This document shows, in pieces, positions 10,646-22,643 of a stretch of 64,000 nt of DNA. A program made the position numbers and the translations under genes. The stretch covers positions 806,001 to 870,000 of the forward strand of contig JAGYXB010001095.1 in the NCBI GenBank assembly GCA_022495005.1, read 5' to 3'. How positions within the stretch are numbered: position 1 is the first letter of the stretch; each line of letters begins with the position of its first letter. This DNA comes from Rhyacophila brunnea. Its lineage: Eukaryota > Arthropoda > Insecta > Trichoptera > Rhyacophilidae. The notes beneath the pieces were generated by a model, which was not told the DNA's origin, did not search any database, and saw only the letters and a program-made list of their open reading frames with translations.

Positions 10646-11080
10646 TCACGGTAACTGTTCTAGTTTGCTGGAATAAAATAGGAAACCCGGCTTAAGGGAT
10701 TCAGTTTAAGCAATGGCATTATTGCTTTACCTATTGTGTGATTTTTATTTTATTATTCTTCATTTAAAAGTCACCATTAATTTTAAGAAGTAATAAAAAC
10801 CGAAAGCGTTATCAAATCTATTTGATAGATTATTTAAAATAATATATCAATTTTTACATTTTTTTTTCAGAAAATAAATATAGGTACTTTAGAATGAAGT
10901 ACTATGAAGTGTGGCCCAAAAAATTGCGCAGAAAACGTGCTGCACCTTTGGCAATCTTGCTTATACATCTTAATTACCAGCATTTTGTCTAAAAGATATT
11001 AAATTATTAATGTCTCATTGATTAATTTTATAAAAGAATAAAAAAAAACAAAATACCTACCTACATAGTAATATACGTAT
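10646..11080. other. AT-rich stretch, nothing recognised
   Basis: Contains TTTGATAGATTATTTAAAAT and several homopolymer runs; no recognisable element. Confidence 0.4.
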
Positions 11081-11084
11081 AGTA

Positions 11085-11170
11085 GAAGTGAAGAACTTGG
11101 GATTAAAAAAGTGGAAGGAGCTAGGGGAGGCCTTCACCTTGCATTGGATCGAAATTGGCTGATAATGATG
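11085..11170 (+). pseudogene. RTE-type LINE carboxy-terminal scrap
   Basis: One frame reads WKELGEAFTLHWIEIG and then stops. This W-x-x-LGEAF-x-x-x-WI-x-x-G ending is the characteristic extreme C-terminus of RTE-like LINE ORF2. The preceding reverse transcriptase is absent, so it is a strongly 5'-truncated copy. Similar scraps lie at 19885-20150 and 34322-34390. Confidence 0.7.
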
Positions 11171-11354
11171 CTAATATAAATGATTACGATAAACTGAGTA
11201 TACAAATAATGTTATTATTATCTCTTTTATTTCTTCAGTATTTTGACGCATACTTTTCATTTTTTGTTGGACATATCTTTTAAAACATCTGAATATTTCA
11301 TAACTAAATTAAAAATCGAAGAAATATTAAGCTTCCATTAACAATTTTTTTTTA

Positions 11355-11530
11355 ATTCATCATCTTCATCATAAGTTTCTCAATAACTCGGGTCCTAGCC
11401 TCCTCCAAGAACTTACTCTATGTCTCCCGATCCTGGGCACGCCCGCTCTAGCATCTTTGTTGACACCGTCCAACCACTAGAGTCTGGACCTTCCAATCAA
11501 CCTCCAACTGTCCGGTATGGTATTCAGGAC
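11355..11530 (-). mobile_element. LINE/SINE-like repeat R7, copy 1
   Basis: Starts with a TCATC-rich run (a 3' tail read on the minus strand), then CCTAGCCTCCTCCAAGAAC and a C-rich body. It resembles 17464-17611 (CCTGGCCTCCTCCAACAGC). Simple (GAT)n tails next to such C-rich bodies are typical of insect RTE LINE 3' ends. Confidence 0.55.
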
Positions 11531-11814
11531 TCCCCTCAGTGATTGAGTATTGTTCATTCTTGCTATTGTTTTTAATAGATTCATATTTTGTTTTCTTTAT
11601 TAAAAGGTGTCTTAAAATCTAGCAATTGTTTTCATTTCACTTTTTTTGCTAAAATTTATGTTTAATTTCATACCGAGCACTAAATATGAAATGATCGAAA
11701 AAAAAAGGATGGAAATAAAATTTTATATATCAAATAAATGATAATAAAAGAACCGCTTAAACTTTACAATCAATTTATAACAAATCACTGATATAGCAAT
11801 CGCGGTAAATTACA

Positions 11815-12080
11815 ACACGAAACGATTTTGCTTAATTGAAAGATCACCGAATAAAAATAGCAACGCTCCATCGAGAATCGTTTTGCGTAATTGCCATCGC
11901 TTATGAAACAATGGAGCACGTTTTTCAGCATCCCTTAAAACATAATTCGGCACCTTTAGCGAGTCGTGAGATAACTTCCCTTAATTAGTCGTCTCAGTCA
12001 ACCCCGTCCGCCGGTTATGACTTCCGCGCCACGTGGAGGTTTATTTAAAACAATGAATGGAATCGTAATTAAGGATCTGG
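11815..12080. other. CpG-rich island, candidate conserved non-coding element
   Basis: About 260 bp of mixed-composition, single-copy DNA with no frames or inverted ends. It contains balanced, non-repetitive blocks such as AACAATGGAGCACG and CGCCACGTGGAGG. It looks more constrained than its neighbours, but only cross-species alignment can show that. Confidence 0.35.
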
Positions 12081-12271
12081 CTTTACACTTCACCCAATAA
12101 AGATATGCTATAATAGAGAGGCTACGTTCCACAGTATACCTAGGATACTAGGTACTTGAACAATATATAACTTTAATAAGCTATTAACAAAAAATAATTC
12201 ACAAGATTTGAGAATATAACATTTTTTATTGAACATACATAATTTGAAAACACATTAGCAGAGCTATTCTG

Positions 12272-12420
12272 ACATACTCGAGGTGTAATGCGTGAGACAC
12301 TGACCTTCCGTGGGTGAGAAACCAATATATTTAAATGACTTTTAGAAGCCCAGATCTATGTGATTGTTAAAAATTGCTAACAGCCACCTTGTACGAAAAA
12401 TACCTAAAATGTATTTAATA
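12272..12420 (+). mobile_element. SINE-B, degraded forward copy
   Basis: The body and 3' tail match the SINE-B copy at 32407-32602: both have a TTGCTAACA/TTACTAACA block leading into GCCACCTTGTACGAAAAA. The tRNA-like head is recognisable only weakly (ACTCGAGGTGTAATGCG...CCTTCCGTGGGTGAG) and has lost box B. Confidence 0.6.
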
Positions 12421-12439
12421 CTGCTAGTATTTGGGTATA

Positions 12440-12680
12440 TCTTCGTCGTGTCGGGTCTTCAATAGCTACAATGTGTCGTTCCAGCAGTTAGCGAAGGCAA
12501 CACCATTTTCCTCGGCTTGTAGGATCTCGTCGAAATTGCAGTTTACTGGGCAAACCTTGCATGGAAAAAGGTACTCCTTGCTTTGCATTTCACCGCACTT
12601 GCAGGTTTGGTCATCGGAGAACCCCCACTTCACCATGTTATCTCGAGTGTGCCCTACTTTGGTTCTGGAGGGATATATAA
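12440..12680 (-). pseudogene. LINE ORF2 carboxy-terminal zinc-knuckle remnant
   Basis: The minus strand reads VGHTRDNMVKWGFSDDQTCK with CGEMQ following, then CKVCPVNCNFDEIL and ANCWNDTL. The arrangement R-x-GH...KWG...C-x-CG...C...D-x-x-x-A is the C-terminal region downstream of the reverse transcriptase in I/Jockey-type LINEs. The plus-strand 84-residue frame over the same bases is its shadow. No catalytic domain remains. Confidence 0.7.
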
Positions 12681-12689
12681 ATTAATTAT

Positions 12690-13454
12690 ACTCAAAGTAA
12701 TTTATTTAATTTCAGTGATTTGTAGGTTATTCATCGGTCTACGCATTGCTAATTGACAAGGTTTAAAATAAAATTATCATTATTATTAATGCAATATGTA
12801 TTATATTATTTTACAAAATAATTCTTAACAATAATAGTAATTACTGGTGGACCTTCATCAATCAATAAGACAATAATACAATTATTTCAAAATCTTCTTT
12901 GAAGTATTTACTTCACAATTATTTTATGTTCCCTGATTCTGGAAGATAATAGAAAATAGGCGTCTCTTTTATTACAAAGGTATCTCCAAAGTCTGGAGTT
13001 CGTTCTCTGTTCTGGTTTCATTCTTTTGAAAAGTCTTTTGCCTCTCTCCTACAATCGAGATAAGTGCCTACGCAATTAATTCACCATCTACGATTCTACT
13101 TACTCCTTTTCAGATCCGGCCAAAGACTGGTTATGTTTTTGATAGAAAGAAAAGAGAGCCTCTTAAGACAATTAACCCTAAATAAAAACAAGACAGCCGT
13201 TATTAACTGCTAGGTAATAAAGGTGAAAGCTTAGTATAAAAGAAAACATTATATGTATTTTTTATCGACTTTTATAATGTTATTTTAATGTAGTAATTAT
13301 CACCATAAACATACATGATTCCTCCATCAATTTTTACGTCTCCAGATACAATATCTGTCCTCTAAGCTCTAGACTATTCTGACATTTCAATATATCCCTC
13401 TATAATTAATAGTGTGCACTATGGCTATATGTAAATAAACATTTCACCGTGGCA
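12690..13454. other. AT-rich stretch, nothing recognised
   Basis: Mostly AT-rich DNA without recognisable elements or frames. Confidence 0.4.
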
Positions 13455-13810
13455 CAGTTCGCCGTGAGCTTTCTTATCGGAAAGAGATGACCGTATATTA
13501 TACGGTCTCCAATTTTATTAGATTCAATATGGACACTAATTCAATTTTCGTAGCTGATTTTGGCAAAATTCATGAATTCAAGAATGAAAACCTAACCTAA
13601 CTTAATCTAACAAATAATCCAGTATATCAGCTATTTTCAAAATTTGTTTGCCGCTGGCTTCCTGTAAATTGTAAACCGACAAGAGCCGTATTTTATTAGA
13701 AATGAATTTTAGGTCAGTACTATACAACCCAGAGAGGTTGGACGGTCTTTAATATATGGCCATATATTTCCGATATAACATTTCACGGTGAAGTGTGATA
13801 CGGCGAACTG
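13455..13810. mobile_element. Probable inverted-repeat MITE
   Basis: CAGTTCGCCGT at 13455 is matched inverted by ACGGCGAACTG ending at 13810. Related TTTCAC(C/G)GTG words sit next to each end, outside the left copy and inside the right one. No TSD was found, so the true ends may be a few bases off. A CCTAACCTAACTTAA tract lies inside at 13591-13605. Confidence 0.5.
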
Positions 13811-14311
13811 CATGCATACAAGTTTCCGGACACGGTGCACTATAGCAACGTTTTTCATGGTTGCAGGTTGTACGCGAGAAATTACCAAAAACCACTATTA
13901 TAGGTTACAACAATAATTGTTGAAACATAAGTTTATTTCACCTATTTCTCTAACAACTCCGATAATTATTATTCACTACAAGCGGTATTTTATCCATTTT
14001 TTTCGTAACCGTTTTGTAAACTATTTATTTAATATACTATTGTTAACGCAATTTTTGATAAACAACTCGTGTAAGAACTACTAGTTAAATTTGTCATATT
14101 TAAGTGGATGCTAGTAGATTAATTGGAAAAGCATTTTGGCACGAAACTAGTGGTCATAGATTTTTTATAATGGGCATATACATGAGATGTTTTCAAATTA
14201 TGTATGTTTAACTGTGTTTTATTATTTGTAATTTAAACAAATTAAATTGTGGGTCTTATTTTGTCGTGTACAAATGGATCCTATTTCATTATTTGTCTTT
14301 TGTATGCAAAA
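13811..14311. other. AT-rich stretch, nothing recognised
   Basis: No frames or repeat ends were recognised. Confidence 0.4.
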
Positions 14312-14455
14312 CTTAAGGGCGGACATGCTCAACGTAGGTCAAATGGAGCTTTTATTGTATTTTTAAAGCATGATCCTGGACATTTCTTAAACGTTGTAGG
14401 TAATCTATTTATATAATTTTAAAGCCTTTATATTTATTTTAAACATTTGATGAAA
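14312..14455 (-). repeat. Interspersed repeat R3, partial inverted copy
   Basis: The reverse complement of this segment matches the GC-rich end and adjacent 120 bp of R3 at 10260-10380: ACAACGTTTAAGAAATGTCC, GATCATGCTTTAAAAATA, then GCTCCATTTGACCTACG. Confidence 0.8.
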
Positions 14456-14459
14456 AAAA

Positions 14460-16100
14460 TCAAATGGTATGTGAATGTGTACAAAAACATATTTTATTGT
14501 TCCTTGTAGCAATCGAAATGTCTCTCAAAATAGTATGTACAACATGGATGTGATTAAAATTTAAAGATGAGATCAACCTTAAGTACTGCCGCAGATTGTG
14601 AGTGAAGTAGAGATGAATTGGTGCAAACAAATTTAACGATCGTCTGTCGATTCATCATTCTGCGCTGTGATATGCCATTGCGCTGATATCCAAACAAGGG
14701 GTTGCCAACGATTGTGAAAAATAGAATGTATGCAATTCTTATTAATTTTAACAAAATATTTGGGTCCGCGTTATAGGGGACGATAACCACTTAGGGGTGA
14801 AATAGTGTATGATGAAGAAGACTTGTGAATGAGGTTGACTGAGACTTCATTAACTGGTTGATCGAGTGTCGCTCGGTGAGATCGGCTCAGTTCGAGGCAC
14901 GATGATAGAGTGTACTGCTACTGATATACTCGCTATTTATATAATATTCGATAAATTAAGCAAGCCATTATTGATATAGGTCACAATTTGAAATATGCTG
15001 ACCGACGCACCGTTGCATCTTCGCGGCGTTTTGATAACCAGGCTTTATTGTTTTACCCTCATCAAAGTATGTCACACTTGCAGAATGTGCTGATCGTAGC
15101 TGAGGTGATGTGTAACTCGCCGTTCAGCGCATTGTCGCAATTCCGCTGACTTGGTCTGGGGTTGTTGACCGCCACAAATATATCCAAAATGATTATTTAT
15201 GTGTATACTGATATCACCTCGAGTTTTCAGTGATGAAAAATTTCACTTTATTACAATGCTATCCGAGATGAAATGTTAGTATGATAACTATGTTCAACCA
15301 AATCGCTTCAGATATTGATATATTCTACCTATATTATGAATTGCAGATGCGACGTGCGTTTCTATATTTTATAAGACACGTCTACAGTGCCCAAGATCAA
15401 AGCAGACAGCACAATTAAGGGATAATCTTTTATTTTACCCAAATTTGTCTTGGTTAGTGTTTGACATTCTGCGTTTTGGCTCAAATATTACGATCAAAAT
15501 GTTGCTTTCATTCATATTGTATACCTACATAATTCATATATATATATTTTTAATTTTCGATATTTTTTTGTTTATACACATTGAAATAATGTCTCAGAAA
15601 AGAAAATATTGCAGTTTAAAAGAAAATGTGACAGAACTCATTGACTATTACGCAAACCAAATTTGAATGATTTTTTGGTTATAATATATTTTTTAAATTT
15701 ATATTTTCACTCCTTTTACTTTTTTGTTTTGCACTGTATTTAACTCTAAAGTTGATTTACTGTAATTGGACATCGCGTACTTTATTAAGCCCCACCAGCA
15801 CCTTAGCACTTCTAGCATGTTTATCTAACTAAGATTGTAGACAAAAAGCTTTTTGACACAAGAATAAAAAAAATATTGGATAATATTAATTAAACAACGC
15901 TATGGTGGAACATCTCTGCGGTATTATATCACCTGATTATTTCAAATCAATGAGTCGTCTCTCGTTCGCCTTGCTATCCGTGCATTTTTACACCAAATCA
16001 AAACTTTTATTTTATAAAAAACTTGCGTTAGTACAACCTACTATTATGTACGTATTATTATTTTTTTGCAATTAAAACCCGCTGAATATTAATACGTACA
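14460..16100. other. Intergenic, nothing recognised
   Basis: A minus-strand 78-residue frame (14554-14790) and a plus-strand 73-residue frame (15445-15666) show no known motif. 14860-15170 is a little richer in GC and CpG. No repeat ends. Confidence 0.35.
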
Positions 16101-16102
16101 CG

Positions 16103-16694
16103 CATAGTCCCCACAAGGAGGGGTCTGACAGGGCTCTAGTCTGGGGGCCCGGGCTTATGTAGGGCCCGGTGTGTCGGATCGATCAGCCAAGTGAAATAAG
16201 ACACACATCACAAAATAGCGCTAATAGTAAATAGAAGTCGCCTGCAGCGCTATTTCACTTCAAGCATACTAACATTTAAAATATGTGGTTAATGCAATAT
16301 TTGATTATTGTTTGTCGATATTCAAATTCTTTCTTAACTTTCTTCTTTCAGCATTACGGTGCATGGTTGTAGCATCAGTCCCGTACGGTTCCGTCTTGGG
16401 ACGGAATGAGCACTTAAAATCACTTCTTTCAGACACGTTTAAAACGTCATGGAAAGCGGCCGTGCATATCCACGGCTGTGTATATAATATATGGTGGTAG
16501 GAAATGCAACGTAACTCTATTCAAGTGGGTGTATTAAAAAATACAGAAAAAATGCTGTAAAATACCCAAAATTTTACCTCGAACACTATTTAGTATACAC
16601 AACTGTAGACGTCACACTGCTTTTAACCTTAGCGATAGGTAGGGGGGCCCGCCAAAGTTTATAGGCTGGGAGTCCGCTGCAGGATGTGGGGGCA
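16103..16694. mobile_element. GC-rich TIR element R8, copy 1
   Basis: The left end (CATAGTCCCCACAAGGAGGGG, then CTGGGGGCCCGGGCT) and right end (CCTTAGCGATAGGTAGGGGG, then GGATGTGGGGGCAT) correspond to the two ends of the inverted copy at 33936-34313. The terminal motif in inverted form is about CATGGCCCCCACA. The middle is AT-rich and non-coding, with an internal hairpin (AGCGCTAAT...AGCGCTATTTCAC) at 16217-16260. Confidence 0.65.
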
Positions 16695-16699
16695 TCCTT

Positions 16700-17460
16700 A
16701 CACGTTATACAGTTTTTCGAAGTTACTTTGTAATATTTAAGAAAATACAAAATTAATATACTTCGGATGGAGCATAATATAATATGAACTATCAAAAATA
16801 AAACAAAATAAACACGCTAATATTGCTTATTCGTCAGAATTCAAACCTGAACCCACCATCGCAAGGAAACAATACTTACATACATCTTATACATTATAAT
16901 CTGATTAAGTTATATTACAGCAACTATTGAGTTTTGATTGAAACTATATAATTAGGAGGTGCACTAGTACAACCGCACTTTGAACGCTTAAGTTCATGAA
17001 CATATGCGTCAGTAACAAAGGCTCTTTATGTAGCACCCTACGACGTCACATCCCTCAATCTGCAGTATAACGGATTTCGTTATTGTATATACTAGATACA
17101 AAAGTAATCTTCATACTGTACGACTGATCTCGTGCTTTGCAATTGCTCCGAGGATTCTTAAAATGTTATTTTCATTCCTAATTTGTACACATCTCTGAAA
17201 CATCCATATTAGAAAAAATCTTGAAAAAAATTTCAGCCATTAAATTTCGACCAATGTGCTTTACCAATTTAGTCATCAATGCAATAACCTAATTACGATG
17301 AAATTAACTAATAGTCATGTACCTAACCGAAGCGCTTTAAAAAATATTTCACGACTATTAGAGACTGGCTTTTGTGGTTTGAATCAAGGTACCAATAATA
17401 GGTAAGTACTTGCCTTGATTAATAACTAGTAACAGGATCTCTCCAAATTTTATTCGTCTC
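16700..17460. other. AT-rich stretch, nothing recognised
   Basis: No supported features. Confidence 0.4.
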
Positions 17461-17463
17461 GTA

Positions 17464-17611
17464 CTTCATCATCATCAGGGGCGCGACAACCCGGTGTAGG
17501 TCCTGGCCTCCTCCAACAGCTCCCTCCACCTGTCCTTATCCAGGGTGGCCGCTTTCCAATTTGGTACCCCCAGAATACGGCAGTTACTGGCAGCTCCATC
17601 CAACTCATCGC
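17464..17611 (-). mobile_element. LINE/SINE-like repeat R7, copy 2
   Basis: Begins with TCATCATCATCAGGGG, the reverse of a (GAT)n tail, then a body with CCTGGCCTCCTCCAACAGC. CGTACTT flanks both sides (about 17459 and 17611), a plausible 7-bp TSD. Related to 11355-11530. Confidence 0.6.
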
Positions 17612-17624
17612 GTACTTACACTTG

Positions 17625-18565
17625 CTAATAATTTAATAAACTATTTTTTCTATTTAACGAATAATTGAAAAAATTTGAGAATGCAACAATCTTCATTGAA
17701 TATAATTTATTTGAAAACATCTCAGAAACAAACTTATTAGAAAGAAAATTGAAAAACATTTGGCGCCGGAGAGGACTCAAATCTACATCCATTTGATTCA
17801 GGCCAATGTGATTTATCAATGTTCAATAGAGAATATTAAATTCTCGCATTTTTTTAACTATTCGTTAATATAGAAATGTTTATTATGTTATTTTCAGTTT
17901 ATAAACTTAAGTCAATTAAGTTTGAATCCAGGGTACTGGAGTATGGATGCTGATAATATTATTCAATTCTTCCTGTTAATCTCTAGTTTGTAAACAATCT
18001 TCTAGGACCTAGATCTAAGAGATTTGGGATGAGTGGGTATTATGGTTTAGCTGGAATTGAAATATTAAAAAATACGAAATGTTTATTTATGACGTTAGAT
18101 CAAATGATTATTAGATATTTTTTGACAAATGTGGTTTTTTGAATTCCATTATATTTCGTGTAACTTTTTTCCCCACTTTTCATTAATTACACAACGAAAA
18201 TAAAAGCAGGTTTGTAGGTAAAAATATTTGAATGTTTCATCATATCGATAGCTTTGTAAATTTGTGTTTCATTTTTTCCACGCTCGTTATTTGCAGAGCT
18301 CTTGAAAAAAGATAGTTTTAACATTTTTTTCCCGCGTATAAATCATATTATCTGCAGAGTTTTTAAACAAATAAATACAGTTTTAATGATTGGATATATA
18401 ATTTAAATCTACTTTTATTATTAGATGATTATTGTAAAAATTCCGAGCCTAAACTAAACTATCCGAATAAACCGACCCTTCCTCACCCTAATGCGGTGCT
18501 ATAGAATTACATGGAAAAGAGTATGGAACATCACGATAGCTTGTGTTTGCCGTGTGTTTCGATGT
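17625..18565. other. AT-rich stretch, nothing recognised
   Basis: A minus-strand 64-residue frame at 17625-17819 has no recognisable motif. No repeat ends. Confidence 0.4.
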
Positions 18566-18569
18566 TGGA

Positions 18570-18988
18570 GCATGATAAGGTGTATATCACTCTTGCCAGG
18601 AACATAAAAATATCACACGAACTCACACAGATACTAACAGGCCACGGAGCGGTGCGATCTTATCTAAAAAGATTTAAATTGAGGGATGATGACTGTTGTC
18701 TATGTGACGGCAACTCATCTCAAACTGTGTGGCATGTCATCAACAACTGCCCTATACTAAAAAGGGAGCGATGGACTCTCAGGAGTCATGAAATTGATCT
18801 CCAAAAGCCTCACGAAGTACTAAACAATGGAACAACACAAGAACACTACACACAATATTTAATCCTGGCCATAAAGAAAATTAAAGATATAAATTGAAGA
18901 ACCTAATTAGCCCCACATCAAAGCAACTAACCCATCCAACCACCTTGCACAAAAAAGTAAGGGCATGGTTATTATTATAAAAAAAAGT
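18570..18988 (+). mobile_element. I/R1/Jockey-type LINE, 3' end with ORF2 tail
   Basis: The open frame up to the stop at 18895-18897 ends a LINE ORF2. It contains QILTGHGAVRSYLKRFKL, then a zinc-knuckle C-x-x-C...H-x-x-x-x-C (DDCCLCDGNSSQTVWHVINN, CPILKRER). The frame opens at 18511, but the part homologous to the second copy begins near 18570. A 3' UTR follows, ending in CCACCTTGCACAAAAAAGTA and GGGCATGG, then an AT-rich tail. A decayed copy lies at 37655-38065, and the tail is shared with SINE-B. This 5'-truncated copy lacks reverse transcriptase and endonuclease. Confidence 0.85.
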
Positions 18989-18999
18989 TAAGGTATTAT

Positions 19000-19315
19000 A
19001 AAATATTATAAAGTAGTAGTAGTATTATAAAATAGAAGTATTATAAAATTTAATTAATACTCGTATCAGTACGAATGAATTTTATGAAACAATAAAAAAC
19101 TATCGATCCACGTGAATTTCTTCTTATTGCCAAGCGACAGTTTTCTTTAATGTAGATGATGTAAACGGTTTCACAGAAGATTTTAAAGGGGTCAATTAAA
19201 AAACTATTAAATTAAATTAAAATCTTAAATGCATGTCAAGTCATGAGGGAACGATCAAGAAGAAGAGAGATGTATGTATATAAAATAAATTTAAATTCTT
19301 AGTACAAGGAGACAA
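19000..19315. other. AT-rich stretch with TATAAAGTAG-like tandem words
   Basis: ATTATAAA(A/G)TA words are repeated at 18995-19050, probably the continuation of the LINE tail. Otherwise nothing. Confidence 0.4.
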
Positions 19316-19323
19316 GAGTACGT

Positions 19324-19882
19324 CAGTGGCGAAGGGTGGAGGTAGGCTGTTAAGATCTGACATAAATAGTGCGCACTAAGCTTTTTTAGTCAAACGTATT
19401 TGTTTACATTGAACTACTACTACAATATGTATCTAGTGTTTTTAAAATTCAATTAAACTCTGCCTTATCCAATACATAATAGATAATAGTCAAAAAATAT
19501 TCGTGTATTTATAAAATATCTAAAATTATGCCATTCAACCACATATAACTTTAGAAATTATATAAGTAGATAAAATAATATTTTTTATCGATTATGGTTT
19601 GGTTCGGGCAGGACTAAATGAATTTTAAAAAACTAACCAACACCCTGCAACGAAAAAGATAGTATGACTGAAAAAAATGTGCAGTATTTTTGTCGGATCG
19701 CCCACAACATATCTAAGCTATAACGGTTTGGTTAGGCAGGGTTTAATTGATTTTTAAAAACTAACCAACTCCATCTGTAAACTGTAGTCATATTTCAATA
19801 AAAACAATACGTATGACTAACAAAGTTTAATGTGCACTATTTAAGGGGGATCTTAACAACCTACCTCAACCCTCCGCCATTT
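19324..19882. mobile_element. Non-autonomous hAT element (MITE), 559 bp
   Basis: The left end CAGTGGCGAAGGGTGGAGGT and the inverted right end (AAATGGCGGAGGGTTGAGGT) continue pairing for about 55 bp, through a TAGTGCGCAC/TAGTGCACAT block. The 8-bp TSD is GAGTACGT (19316-19323) versus GAGTACGC (19883-19890), 7 of 8 matching. CAGTGGCG is a classic hAT terminus. The interior is AT-rich and carries two related GGTTTGGTT(C/A)GG(C)AGG blocks (about 19,595 and 19,725). No transposase. Confidence 0.85.
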
Positions 19883-19884
19883 GA

Positions 19885-20150
19885 GTACGCGATGTGACAA
19901 AAGTCGCTAAGTAGATGAAATGGCAATGATCCAGACATATCGCTTGGCAAATGGATAACCTCTGAATAGATGCCGTCATATAGTAGTACCCAAGGGGCAC
20001 TAAATGCCCACAGGGATGCCGTAAAACCCGCTGGATAGACGAGCTCATAAAGTTCGGTGAATGTACGTGGCAGCAAAGAACTAGGAACCGAGAAGAGTAG
20101 AGAGAGCTGGGGAGGCCTTGATCCAGCATTGGATCGACGCCGGCTGATGA
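19885..20150 (+). pseudogene. RTE-type LINE carboxy-terminal remnant
   Basis: The plus strand reads, with several stops, fragments of the RTE ORF2 terminus, ending RAGEALIQHWIDAG then a stop at about 20,147. This corresponds to the family ending LGEAF-x-QQWID-x-G. The 71- and 116-residue minus-strand frames over it are shadows. The hAT element at 19324-19882 with its TSD lies directly upstream, so it probably inserted into or beside this LINE copy. Confidence 0.65.
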
Positions 20151-20154
20151 ACAG

Positions 20155-20508
20155 TATAAAATAAAATGAATGTGTATGAATAGTTTTATATTAAATTTGA
20201 ATAAGAAAATTTTCATCTATTTTATATTGAGTATTTTTCAAATAATATGATTATGTTGGTTAAAATGTTATTGAAGAAAATACACAACATCGTGGCAGAG
20301 GCATTGAAAAGTTATCATTTTTGACGATGTGTAAATTCATAGCCAGTTTTGTCGTAGGCGGGACGAAACGATAGGGTGAAATAGTTCCTTGGGGTGAATC
20401 GTTTTAAGCCTTAGGCCTGCGTTAGACGGAAATTTTATAGTCAGGTGACGAAGTGTTAGAAACATAATAAAACATATTGTGATATTTATAAAACAAAAAA
20501 ATAATAAT
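20155..20508. other. Intergenic, nothing recognised
   Basis: A GC-richer patch (20340-20440) has no second copy in the window and no frames. Confidence 0.35.
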
Positions 20509-21213
20509 GTATTGTTGTTTTAATTTAATAAAACGCAATTTTTTTGTAGTACTTATTCCACATTTAATCAATATATTAGGACCGGTTTCGTCCGCCACAG
20601 AGGGACATTTTCAACTGAATACATTTTTTTAAAAACAATATTTATCAAATAAAATCCAAAGCGACAGAAATAATATAACAATATGTACATAAATTATCCG
20701 TCCAATAATACCTTACCAATAACAAATTAATTTAAAATTAATGAGGTTGGACATTAATATTTCATCAGGGGCATTAAAATTGTTTGATTTAGGTATGATA
20801 CAATGATAATATTGTTTATTTTATTATTTTTTATTGTAAATTTTGACTAATCATAAATATTTGTTGATAATAATGTTATTGTAAGTGTTGATTGTTTCAT
20901 ATTTTGTGGTTTGTTAATATTTTAAAATAATTTGTTTAATGCCTCTGATGTAGTATGAAATATTAATGTCCAACCTCATTAATTTTAAATTAATTTGTTA
21001 TTGGGAAGGTATTATTAGACGGATAATTTTTATATACCTATTGTTATAATATTTTTGTCGCTTTAGATTTTGTTTGATAAATATTGTTTTAAAAAAATGT
21101 ATTCAGTTGAAAATGTCCCTCTGTGGCGGACAAAACCGGTCCTAATCTATTGATTAAAAGTGGAATAAGTACTACAAAAAATTGCGTTTTATTAAATTAA
21201 AACAACAATACAA
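20509..21213. mobile_element. Large palindromic (foldback) element, about 270-bp arms
   Basis: The left arm, 20509 to about 20780, is matched in reverse complement by about 20935-21213 with roughly 90-95 percent identity by eye. Shared words include GTAGTACTTATTCCAC, CAGAGGGACATTTTCAACTG and AATTAATGAGGTTGGACATT. The arms flank an AT-rich loop of about 150 bp. Small indels (for example six bases near the inner end) show the arms have diverged, so this is an old, real inverted repeat rather than a simple chimeric read. No clear TSD and no coding frame. Confidence 0.9.
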
Positions 21214-21214
21214 T

Positions 21215-22640
21215 GCAGTTCCACCATTAATTGACAGTTAACAAAATAAAAGAAATTAAATAATAATGTTATTAATTTTCATATAAATTATACATTATAT
21301 TATTGTATTATACAATTAAAAAATGTTAAATATTTAGGAATATAGGTCGATAAAAAATGGATGAAGTTTCGAGAAATATCGCCAACATATTGCGAAAATG
21401 GAGACTGCCGTTTTTGTTTCCAGAGCCCTCATTTTTTTCAAATGAGATATATTATCATTGTCCTCAATATCATCAGTACAAACCTCAACCATACTTAAAA
21501 CTACGCATGATTTTCAGTTATATAATTTAACGACTTTTATATGATAGTATGTGAACTAAATAATGAAATATCATGCGAGTCCAATGAGTTAAACTCCCTT
21601 GAACTGATAAAATGAATATAACTTTTTAAATGTTTATCATAATTATTTAGATGTCATGAATAAGAAATATAATATTTTTATATATATTTACGACATAAAC
21701 AGTATAAACTAGTAAGTATATTGTTCTACTGTCAACTATACAGAAAAATACGTGACTCGCTATCACAATATAAAGAAAATTAGCTTATTTGGGAAAAGAT
21801 ATGGTCACCCTCATCCAACTATGCGTATTTTATTTTATTTTGCCAATTTTCTCATATACGACGCCTCGTGTGGGCCAGCTACGCTCAGTAACATAAAATT
21901 GATATATTAAGCATTATGCAAATGGGGATGCAAATTGGGATAAAGGGATGGGATGTTTGACGCGAATTCATTCGCATAACACTGTATTATTTGGCCACTA
22001 ACCCATAACCACAGCCTTGCCAAATTTATGCGTTATTATAAATTGTGATACAAAAATAATTTACCAATCGGTACAATTATATAATTTTATAGTTTAAAGA
22101 AATGTAGTATAATAAAAGAAAATGATTAAAATATTGTAATATATTACGTATTAATTATTATGCCATCGTTATTTTTCGATTCTTTGAATTCGAAAAATCT
22201 ACAATTAAGAAATATTTGATTATCAAGAATAGGTACTATAGTTTGATTCATTATTTTTGTAAAGAATTCTCGAAAATTTTTAATCAAAGTTCTTGAAAAC
22301 TAATCGGTTATGGTTTAAAATAATATATTATATTATTCTAAGCTTCATTATACATTTACATTATTTAGTGAAATCGAAACAAAATATCACCCAACTTTTG
22401 CTGAAGTTGAATGCTTGCGTATTTCTTAATTTTCCTTTGATTTTTCAATAATATATTTTTTTTAAATATTTAAATTATTCCTACATTGTTGGACTACACC
22501 AATTTAATCATAAATAGGTGAGACATATATTTAATTAATGAAACGAACTAAAAATGTACATCCGTATCATTCATTAGTGTGATTAAACCAACACCCAAAT
22601 AGATGACTTTTCATACATTTTTAATATATCTGTAAACGTA
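21215..22640. other. AT-rich stretch, nothing recognised
   Basis: Short match to 38145-38170 (TTTGTTTC-AGAGCCCTCA, at about 21,413) suggests a fragment of another repeat. Otherwise featureless. Confidence 0.4.
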
Positions 22641-22643
22641 CGC

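Noticed and set aside
20509..21213. Palindrome as a long-read chimera artefact
   Set aside because: The arms differ by many substitutions and several small indels, which a fold-back read artefact would not produce.
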